A stretch of DNA of 10,502 nucleotides from an uncultured Lachnospiraceae bacterium (GTDB lineage Bacteria > Bacillota > Clostridia > Lachnospirales > Lachnospiraceae): NCBI GenBank assembly GCA_947175775.1, contig CAMWNY010000055.1, positions 1 to 10,502 of the forward strand. The letters are read 5' to 3'. Both the position numbers and the translations under genes were made by a program. The notes beneath the pieces were generated by a model. It saw only the letters and a program-made list of their open reading frames with translations, did no database searches and was not told the origin of the DNA. Below, one piece after another: positions 5,012 to 10,502 of the stretch; within the stretch, counting starts at the first letter, position 1, and each line of letters starts with the position of its first letter.

Positions 5012-5953
5012 ATGAAAGTCATTTTCATGGGAACGCCCGACTTTTCCGTGGGTGCGTTGGAGGCGCTTGTCGCTGCGGGGCATGAGGTGGTGCTGGCGGT
5101 GACGCAGCCCGACAAGGCGAAGGGAAGAAGCGGGCAGATGCAGTATCCGCCTGTGAAGGAATGTGCGCTGAAACACGGTATTCCGGTGTTTCAGCCGGTA
5201 AAAGTGAAGACGCCGGAGTCGGTGGAAGAACTCCGAAAATATGAGGCGGACATTTTTGTGGTAGCGGCATTCGGTCAGATTTTGTCAAAGGAAATTTTAA
5301 CCATGCCGCGATTTGGATGTGTGAATATCCATGCATCGCTTTTGCCCAAATACAGGGGTGCATCGCCGATTAACTGGTGCATTATCAACGGTGAGCAGGA
5401 AACAGGCGTTACGATTATGCAGATGGACGAGGGCGTTGATACAGGGGATATTCTGACGGCGGTAACGGTTCCGGTTGCGGAGGACGAAACGGCGGAGAGC
5501 TTATTTGAAAAACTTTCCGAAGCAGGCGCAAAACTGATTGTCGATACCCTTCCCAAATTAGAGCGCGGTGAGATTACACCCGTCAGGCAAAACGATGCGG
5601 AAAGTTCGCACACGAAAATGATGGGCAAGTCGCTTGGAAGGATTGACTGGAATAAGAGTGCAGTGGAAATTGAACGCCTTGTGCGCGGTTTAAATTCGTG
5701 GCCAAGTGCATACACTTACATCAATGGAAAGAGCGTTAAGCTTTGGCGCTGTGCGGTGGCGGACAACGATTTTGACGGCAGGAAACAGGCGGGAGAGATT
5801 GTCAACGTCACGAAGGAGACGATTGAGGTTGCGTGCGGCAAAGGCATTTTGAGCATCTGCGAGCTGCAGCTGGAAGGGAAAAAGCGCATGGATGCAAAAA
5901 CGTTTCTTCTTGGAAATCCGTGGAAAGCAGGAATGTGCTTTGATGCAAAGTAA
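5012..5953 (+). CDS. fmt: Methionyl-tRNA formyltransferase
   Basis: A 313-residue enzyme that formylates Met on initiator tRNA with 10-formyl-tetrahydrofolate. Seen: start MKVIFMGTPDF, the N-terminal Rossmann-like domain (about 1-200), catalytic Asn105 and His107 in NIHASLLPKYRGASPINW, Asp143 in MDEGVDTGD (one residue off the E. coli numbering of 106, 108 and 144), and a C-terminal tRNA-binding OB-like domain with LVRGLNSWPSAYT. Full family length. I start at ATG 5012 because proteins of this family begin MxxxFMGTPDF; an in-frame ATG at 5000 would add only MVII and lies 1 nt after the AAAGGAG (4992-4998), too close. From 5012 that site is 13 nt away, which is long; coupling to the preceding tiny frame may help. 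Partner of def in the formylmethionine cycle. Confidence 0.96.
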   Translation: MKVIFMGTPDFSVGALEALVAAGHEVVLAVTQPDKAKGRSGQMQYPPVKECALKHGIPVFQPVKVKTPESVEELRKYEADIFVVAAFGQILSKEILTMPRFGCVNIHASLLPKYRGASPINWCIINGEQETGVTIMQMDEGVDTGDILTAVTVPVAEDETAESLFEKLSEAGAKLIVDTLPKLERGEITPVRQNDAESSHTKMMGKSLGRIDWNKSAVEIERLVRGLNSWPSAYTYINGKSVKLWRCAVADNDFDGRKQAGEIVNVTKETIEVACGKGILSICELQLEGKKRMDAKTFLLGNPWKAGMCFDAK

Positions 5954-6027
5954 CGGGATAAGGGAGGCGTGTTACTGCTTTTCGTTGTCAGGAATTCAAA
6001 GACCAAGAAAGGAGTAAGGTGATAAAT

Positions 6028-6732
6028 ATGATATATCCGTATGGATTTTACTTTGACTGGACTTACATTTTTGTACTGATTGGCGCGATTGCCTCCATGA
6101 TTGCGTCCGCACGGGTTAGTTCCACGTTTCATAAATATGCGCGGGAGCGCAGCCGCTCGGGCATGACAGGCGCACAGGCGGCGGAGATGATTTTGCACAA
6201 CAACGGGATTTGCGATGTGCGGGTGGAGCACGTGAGAGGCGATTTGACCGACCATTATGACCCGCGCACGAAAACCGTACGTCTATCCGACAGTGTATAC
6301 GGCTCGACATCGGTGGCGGCAATTGGCGTGGCGGCGCACGAGTGCGGTCATGTGATGCAGCATAATGAGAGCTACGCACCGCTCAAAGTGCGTACTATGC
6401 TTGTGCCTGCGGCAAATATCGGTTCGCAGCTTGGCATACCCATTATTCTTTTGGGCATTTTGTTTGGCGGCAGCCCGCTGCTAGTCAATATCGGCATTTG
6501 GGTATTTTCGCTCGCGGTGCTGTTTCAGATTGTGACGCTTCCGGTGGAGTTTGACGCGTCGAGAAGAGCGCTTGTGTGCATTGAGCAATACGGGATTGTG
6601 ACAAGGGAGGAACAGGCAAAAAGCGCGAAGGTGCTGCGTGCGGCGGCGCTTACGTATGTGGCGGCGGCAGCAGCGTCGGTATTGCAGCTGTTGCGGTTAA
6701 TCCTTTTATTCGGAAACAGGAGAGATGATTAG
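6028..6732 (+). CDS. Membrane zinc metallopeptidase, YugP family
   Basis: A 234-residue integral membrane protein of the neutral zinc metallopeptidase family (B. subtilis YugP type, PF04298). Seen: an N-terminal membrane segment (about 10-28), a conserved cytosolic-type stretch with GMTGAQAAEMIL, the HEXXH zinc motif in AAHECGHVMQH (His104, Glu105, His108), two more hydrophobic segments about 132-148 and 152-171, PVEFDASRRA (Glu174 a likely third ligand), and a last hydrophobic segment about 205-228. Substrate unknown. Start: AGGTGAT (6017-6023) is well placed before ATG 6028; an in-frame GTG at 6019 lies inside that site. It is often found in this position between fmt and rsmB in Clostridia. 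74 bp after fmt with nothing else visible between, and 40 bp before rsmB, so co-transcribed. Confidence 0.92.
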   Translation: MIYPYGFYFDWTYIFVLIGAIASMIASARVSSTFHKYARERSRSGMTGAQAAEMILHNNGICDVRVEHVRGDLTDHYDPRTKTVRLSDSVYGSTSVAAIGVAAHECGHVMQHNESYAPLKVRTMLVPAANIGSQLGIPIILLGILFGGSPLLVNIGIWVFSLAVLFQIVTLPVEFDASRRALVCIEQYGIVTREEQAKSAKVLRAAALTYVAAAAASVLQLLRLILLFGNRRDD

Positions 6733-6772
6733 AACGCATGGGCGGTGTTCTTTAGATGGAGAATAAAATAGA

Positions 6773-8182
6773 ATGGAAAATGTAAATCTGCGCCTGCTTG
6801 TGCTGGAAATGCTGTTGGAGGTTACGGAAAACCGAAACGGCGGAACGTATTCCCACATAGCGGTGCGCGATGTTTTGAAGAAATATAATTACCTTTCACA
6901 GCAGGAAAAGTCGTTTTTGAAACGGCTGTTTGAGGGAACGCTGGAGCGGATGATAACGCTTGATTTTGTGATAAACCAGTATTCCAAAGTAAAGACGGAC
7001 AAGATGAAGCCGCAAATTCGTGCGATTTTGCGGCTTAGTGTTTATCAGATTTTGTATATGGACGCCGTGCCCGATGCGGCAGCATGCAACGAGGCAGTGA
7101 AGCTTGCACAGAAGAAGGGCTTTGCGACGCTAAAAGGCTTTGTGAACGGCGTGCTTCGCAATATTGCAAAACATAAAGACACAATTGCGTATCCGGATTT
7201 GTCCGTAAAGTATTCGATGCCTGAATGGATTGTGAAACTTTGGACAAGCGAACTTGGTGAGGAGAAGACGCATGCCATTTTGGAGGGACTGCTTGCGGAG
7301 CATCCTGTCACGGTCCGTCTGCGTGATAAATCCATAAAGGAAGCGCTGCAAAAGGCGCTTGCTGCGCGCGGCGGGAGAATGACGGACCATCCATACCTGG
7401 AGAATGTATACAAAATCGAAAAGACAGACGATATGACGACGCTTCCGCAGTATAAGGAGGGCGCGTTTGTGGTGCAGGACGCAAGCAGTATGCTCGCGGT
7501 GCGGGCTGTCTTTGCGGACGTTTTTTTAGCGGAAAAAATGGCGGCAGACAAGAAAATCCATATTGCGGACATCTGCGCCGCGCCCGGCGGAAAATCCATG
7601 TTCATAGCGGATTTGCTGCGGGATATGGGTGTTGATTGGGACGATTTCCGATTCGAGGCGAGGGATATTTCGCAGCAGAAAGTTGTGCTGATGCAGGAGA
7701 ATTTTGCACGCTGCGGCTTTCCAAAAGACAGCGTATCTGCCGCGGTCTGTGATGCGCTTGTCTGTGATGAGCAGGAAACGGCGGACATCGTAATTGCTGA
7801 CGTGCCGTGTTCGGGACTTGGCGTGATTGGAAAAAAGCGGGATATTAAGTATCGTGTAACGCAGGAGCAGCTTGCAGAGCTTGTGACACTGCAAAGGCGT
7901 ATTTTGGAGACAGCAGTCAAAATGTTAAAGCCGGGTGGAAGACTGCTGTTTAGCACCTGTACGATAAACCGTGCGGAAAATGAAGAAAATTTTGAATGGC
8001 TGATTAAAGAACTGAAAATGACACCCGTGTCATTTTTTGACACGCTGCCAAACTGTCTGCAAACGGAACAGGCGCGGACTGCGGAAACGGCGAAACAGGG
8101 GTATTTACAGCTTTTGCCCAAGATACACGATACAGACGGATTTTTTATCAGTGTTTTGGAAAAACAGGGCGGCAGACGGTGA
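6773..8182 (+). CDS. rsmB: 16S rRNA (cytosine-967-C5)-methyltransferase
   Basis: A 469-residue SAM-dependent enzyme that makes m5C967 in 16S rRNA before 30S assembly. Seen: an N-terminal NusB-like helical RNA-binding domain (about 1-140, with FVNGVLRNI at 123-131), then the catalytic domain with the SAM loop ICAAPGGKS (267-275), DVPCSGLGV (343-351, Cys346) and FSTCT (394-398, Cys397), the two cysteines of m5C methyltransferases, and a late DTDGFF motif (454-459). Slightly longer than the usual 430-450. GGAGA (6758-6762) precedes ATG 6773. The TGA (8180-8182) overlaps the rlmN ribosome-binding region, so the two are tightly coupled. A long minus-strand frame lies opposite and is only a shadow. 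Confidence 0.95.
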   Translation: MENVNLRLLVLEMLLEVTENRNGGTYSHIAVRDVLKKYNYLSQQEKSFLKRLFEGTLERMITLDFVINQYSKVKTDKMKPQIRAILRLSVYQILYMDAVPDAAACNEAVKLAQKKGFATLKGFVNGVLRNIAKHKDTIAYPDLSVKYSMPEWIVKLWTSELGEEKTHAILEGLLAEHPVTVRLRDKSIKEALQKALAARGGRMTDHPYLENVYKIEKTDDMTTLPQYKEGAFVVQDASSMLAVRAVFADVFLAEKMAADKKIHIADICAAPGGKSMFIADLLRDMGVDWDDFRFEARDISQQKVVLMQENFARCGFPKDSVSAAVCDALVCDEQETADIVIADVPCSGLGVIGKKRDIKYRVTQEQLAELVTLQRRILETAVKMLKPGGRLLFSTCTINRAENEENFEWLIKELKMTPVSFFDTLPNCLQTEQARTAETAKQGYLQLLPKIHDTDGFFISVLEKQGGRR

Positions 8183-8202
8183 AAGGAGCATGGTCTATAA
8201 AA

Positions 8203-9255
8203 ATGGAGTTTGGAGAGGATAAGACGGACGTCAAATCGCTGTCTTTGGAGGAATTGCAAGCCGAGATGGTGAATATCGGCGAAAAGCCGTTTCGTGCAAA
8301 GCAGCTATATGAGTGGTTTCACAAAAAGCTTGCGAGGGATTATGATGAAATGAGGAATATTCCCAAAAGCCTGAAAGAAAAGCTGGAAAGCGGATATACA
8401 TATACGTCCCTGAAAATCGTGGAGGTACAGACTTCGCAAATTGACGGTACGAAAAAGTATCTGTTTTCGCTTGCGGACGGCAATTTGGTTGAGAGCGTGT
8501 GGATGCAGTATCATCACGGCAATTCCGTGTGCATTTCATCACAGGTGGGATGTCGTATGGGATGCAAATTCTGTGCGTCAACAATTGGCGGACTGGAGCG
8601 GGGACTTACGCCCTCCGAGATGCTTGACCAGATCTATGCCATAGTAAGAGATACGGGGGAACGTGTTTCCAATGTGGTCGTGATGGGCACGGGGGAACCG
8701 CTTGACAATTATGACAGTCTTTTGCGGTTTATCAGATTGCTCACAGATGAAAACGGACTGAATATCAGTCAACGCAATATCACCGTGTCAACCTGCGGCA
8801 TCGTGGAAAACATGAAACGGCTTGCCGGCGAAAATCTGCAGATTACGCTTGCGCTGTCGCTGCATGGCGCAACGCAGGAAAAACGTCGAACGCTGATGCC
8901 GATTGCCGACAAATACGGATTGGACGAGGTGATTGCGGCGTGCCGCTATTACTTTGAAAAGACGGGCAGACGCATTACGTTTGAGTACAGCCTGGTAGGC
9001 GGCGTCAACGATACCGACGAGGATGCTGAAAATCTGTGCAGTTTGGTGAAGGGAATAAACTGCCATATCAATTTAATTCCCGTAAATCCCATAAAAGAAC
9101 GGGATTTTGTTGAATCCGCGAAAGAGAACGTGATGCGTTTTAAGGAAAAACTGGAGCAAAGACATGTAAATGCCACCGTGCGCCGGGAAATGGGCAGGGA
9201 TATTGACGGGGCGTGCGGGCAGCTTCGGAGGCGGTACGCAAAAGCAGGACGATAA
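8203..9255 (+). CDS. rlmN: Dual-specificity 23S rRNA (A2503-C2) / tRNA (A37-C2) methyltransferase, radical SAM
   Basis: A 350-residue radical SAM enzyme that makes 2-methyladenosine at A2503 of 23S rRNA and A37 of some tRNAs. Seen: an N-terminal helical accessory domain (IGEKPFRAKQLYEW, 25-38), the cluster motif CRMGCKFC (Cys117, 121, 124), GTGEP (162-166), and the two mechanistic cysteines, Cys110 seven residues before the cluster, and Cys337 in GACGQL. The LSLHG segment (218-222) is also typical. Start: I take ATG 8203, which gives MEFGEDK; an in-frame GTG at 8179 would add eight residues, overlap the rsmB stop and lacks its own site. AAAGGAG (8182-8188) is 14 nt before ATG 8203, long. The stop codon lies in the loop of a terminator. 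Confidence 0.95.
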   Translation: MEFGEDKTDVKSLSLEELQAEMVNIGEKPFRAKQLYEWFHKKLARDYDEMRNIPKSLKEKLESGYTYTSLKIVEVQTSQIDGTKKYLFSLADGNLVESVWMQYHHGNSVCISSQVGCRMGCKFCASTIGGLERGLTPSEMLDQIYAIVRDTGERVSNVVVMGTGEPLDNYDSLLRFIRLLTDENGLNISQRNITVSTCGIVENMKRLAGENLQITLALSLHGATQEKRRTLMPIADKYGLDEVIAACRYYFEKTGRRITFEYSLVGGVNDTDEDAENLCSLVKGINCHINLIPVNPIKERDFVESAKENVMRFKEKLEQRHVNATVRREMGRDIDGACGQLRRRYAKAGR

Positions 9256-9270
9256 GCGTCTTGCTTTTTT
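9240..9270 (+). terminator. Intrinsic terminator overlapping the rlmN stop codon
   Basis: AAAAGCAGGACG (9240-9251) pairs with CGTCTTGCTTTT (9257-9268), 12 pairs with one G-U, around the 5-nt loop ATAAG (9252-9256), and runs into six Ts (9265-9270) then CTTT. The TAA stop of rlmN (9253-9255) is in the loop. It should end most transcripts from def through rlmN, though ribosomes finishing rlmN could open the stem and allow read-through into stp. Confidence 0.82.
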
Positions 9271-9342
9271 CTTTCGTCTGTGCTAACATAGTAAGGATTA
9301 TGGAGTACTATGTCTATCGATACGGTCGTGACGATAAGCGTC
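9248..9342 (+). repeat. 13-bp direct repeat flanking the stp promoter
   Basis: GACGATAAGCGTC occurs at 9248-9260, inside the rlmN terminator stem-loop, and again at 9330-9342, just before the stp ribosome-binding site. Each copy is itself a small palindrome (GACG, 5-nt loop, CGTC). In the second copy the stem extends to TGACG/CGTCA. Spacing between starts is 82 bp. Confidence 0.6.
9261..9289 (+). promoter_or_regulatory. Candidate promoter for stp-prkC
   Basis: TTGCTT (9261-9266) and TAACAT (9284-9289) are 17 bp apart, a reasonable sigma-A match. The -35 box lies within the descending arm and T run of the rlmN terminator. ACATAGTA (9286-9293) is inversely repeated as TACTATGT (9306-9313), at about the expected start of transcription. 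A separate promoter here would let the kinase-phosphatase pair be expressed on its own. Confidence 0.4.
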
Positions 9343-9359
9343 ATACAGGAGGAGAAAAA

Positions 9360-10097
9360 GTGAAAGTATTTTCGATTACTGATGTAGGAAAACGACGGGA
9401 AATTAACGAGGATTATATTTATACATCAGAAAAGCCGGTTGGAAATCTGTCCAACCTTTTTATGGTGGCTGACGGAATGGGCGGTCACAATGCAGGGGAC
9501 TATGCGTCCAAACATGCGGTGGAAAAGGTTGTGGAAGTAATTGAATGTTATACACAGGAGACCGATGCTGAGAATATATTACAGAAGGCGATTGATGACG
9601 CCAATACGTATATCAATAAAATGGCGAAGTCGGACAAAGGTCTCAAAGGTATGGGAACGACGCTTGTGGCAGTGACCGTAGACGGGAATTATGTGACTGT
9701 GGCAAATGTGGGCGACAGCCGCATGTACATTATCAATGATTTTATTACGCAGATTACAAAAGATCATTCGCTAGTGGAAGAGATGGTGGATATGGGCGGC
9801 ATTGACAGGGAGTCTGCGCGCACCCATCCTGACAAGAATATTATTACAAGGGCAGTGGGCGTAAAAGAATATGTGCTTGTGGATTTTTTTGACGTCACCA
9901 TTACGGAAAAAGAAACGTTTTTGTTGTGCACGGACGGTCTTACAAACATGTTAAAGGACGAAGAGATACACAGGATTATCAAGGAAAGTGCGGACATAGA
10001 GGAAGCGGGAAAGCGGCTGATTGAGGCGGCGAACGCAAACGGCGGACGTGATAATATAGCTGTGGTTCTTGTAGAACCGTTTGGGGGATTGAAATGA
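9360..10097 (+). CDS. stp: PP2C-type Ser/Thr protein phosphatase
   Basis: A 245-residue cytosolic metal-dependent phosphatase (PrpC/Stp) that reverses phosphorylation by the kinase encoded next to it. PP2C motifs in order: KRREINEDY (Asp18), VADGMGGHNAGDYAS (Asp38 and Gly39 metal site), GMGTTLVA, VANVGDSRMY, ITKDHSLVEEM, IITRAVG, LLCTDGLTN and GGRDNIAVV. Full family length. I start at GTG 9360, 5 nt after AGGAGGAG (9347-9354), which places TDVGKRR eight residues in, as in relatives. The frame is open further up with an in-frame ATG at 9300; it would add 20 residues with a poor site. The stop overlaps prkC as ATGA (10094-10097), a sign of translational coupling and co-transcription. Confidence 0.94.
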   Translation: MKVFSITDVGKRREINEDYIYTSEKPVGNLSNLFMVADGMGGHNAGDYASKHAVEKVVEVIECYTQETDAENILQKAIDDANTYINKMAKSDKGLKGMGTTLVAVTVDGNYVTVANVGDSRMYIINDFITQITKDHSLVEEMVDMGGIDRESARTHPDKNIITRAVGVKEYVLVDFFDVTITEKETFLLCTDGLTNMLKDEEIHRIIKESADIEEAGKRLIEAANANGGRDNIAVVLVEPFGGLK

Positions 10098-10502
10098 TTA
10101 GATCTGGAATGTTGATTGGCGGCAGGTACGAGGTGCTTGAAAAGATAGGCACCGGCGGAATGTCGGACGTATATAAAGCGAAGGATGAGAAGCTCAACCG
10201 TTTGGTGGCGGTCAAGGTCTTAAAACAGGAGTTTTCCGAGAACCGGAATTTTGTATCCAAGTTCAGGGTTGAGGCGCAGGCGGCAGCGGGGCTGATGCAT
10301 CCGAATATCGTGAACGTATATGATGTAGGAGAAGAGGATGGCATCCATTATATTGTAATGGAGCTTGTCGAGGGGATTACGCTTAAGAAATATATTGAAA
10401 GAAAATTAAGGCTTACGATTAAAGAGGCAATCAGCATTGCCATACAGGTGTCGATGGGAATTGAGGCGGCACATAACAATCATATTATACATAGGCTGTC
10501 TA
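10094..10502 (+). CDS. prkC: Ser/Thr protein kinase, PrkC/PknB type (N-lobe only, cut by window end)
   Basis: The first 136 codons of a bacterial eukaryotic-type kinase, normally about 600-700 residues with a membrane helix and extracellular PASTA domains that sense muropeptides. Seen: glycine loop IGTGGMSDVYKAK (18-30), VAVKVLK with Lys41, helix C Glu60 in VEAQAAAGLMHPNIVNVYDVG, hinge IVMELVEG (87-94), then AHNNHIIHR (126-134). The next codons should be the start of the catalytic loop (HRDIKPxN) but read Leu-Ser: the last seven bases look foreign (see findings). PASTA domains are expected beyond the window and cannot be confirmed. ATG 10094 overlaps the stp stop; GGGGGAT lies just before it. 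This phosphatase-kinase pair is the standard arrangement, with rsgA and rpe usually next. Confidence 0.93.
   Translation, partial: MIRSGMLIGGRYEVLEKIGTGGMSDVYKAKDEKLNRLVAVKVLKQEFSENRNFVSKFRVEAQAAAGLMHPNIVNVYDVGEEDGIHYIVMELVEGITLKKYIERKLRLTIKEAISIAIQVSMGIEAAHNNHIIHRLS

Noticed and set aside
8179..8202. RlmN start at GTG 8179
   Set aside because: Overlaps the rsmB stop, has no upstream site of its own, and ATG 8203 fits relatives better.
7045..8259. 404-codon minus-strand open frame opposite rsmB
   Set aside because: It lies antisense to a full-length RsmB with all motifs, is Ser/Phe-rich and has no family look; a codon-bias shadow.
9213..9359. Longer stp beginning at 9213 or 9300
   Set aside because: It would overlap rlmN and the terminator; GTG 9360 has an excellent site and the family-typical N-terminus.
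1..10502. CRISPR array, tRNA or rRNA gene, transposase
   Set aside because: I saw no regularly spaced repeats, no tRNA-like T-arm/anticodon pattern and no transposase or integrase motif on either strand.

Overview
The window looks like a piece of a Clostridia chromosome, most likely Lachnospiraceae. Ribosome-binding sites are strong (AAAGGAG, AGGAGG), and the right half carries the conserved Firmicutes block def-fmt-zinc metallopeptidase-rsmB-rlmN-stp-prkC, all on the plus strand. Taxonomy is inferred from gene order and protein style only. The window appears to end at a contig edge inside the kinase gene.

Left half (about 1-4190): an accessory stretch that is visibly poorer in G+C than the right half, with loosely spaced plus-strand genes of which several are broken. 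In order: the tail of an unrecognised protein; a chloramphenicol-acetyltransferase-like gene broken by one extra G in a G tract; a remnant that begins like a peptidase S51 (type 1 glutamine amidotransferase-like) gene; an intact small alpha/beta hydrolase; a hydrophobic remnant; an intact DUF3795 Cys-rich protein; a CdiA-C-type tRNA-nuclease-like gene broken by one extra T; about 500 bp without a gene but full of inverted repeats (3283-3571); and an intact VOC (glyoxalase-like, YaeR type) metalloprotein.

Right half (4393-10502): intact, tightly packed housekeeping genes. Def and Fmt form the N-formylmethionine cycle (formylation of initiator Met-tRNA and removal of the formyl group). RsmB and RlmN modify 16S and 23S rRNA/tRNA. 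The membrane zinc peptidase sits between them. A terminator that holds the rlmN stop codon in its loop separates this unit from stp-prkC, the PP2C phosphatase and PASTA-type Ser/Thr kinase pair, which overlap by ATGA and probably have their own promoter.

Most interesting points: frameshifts and stops are confined to the accessory half; an orphan tRNase-toxin domain has its frameshift at GTT-TAA followed by A8; a cluster of strong palindromes lies between 3283 and 3571; a possible leader peptide with a good ribosome-binding site precedes fmt; fmt and rlmN share a 15-nt initiation region; a 13-bp repeat flanks the stp promoter; and the last seven bases break the kinase HRD motif and resemble sequencing adapter. 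I found no convincing new multi-gene system.
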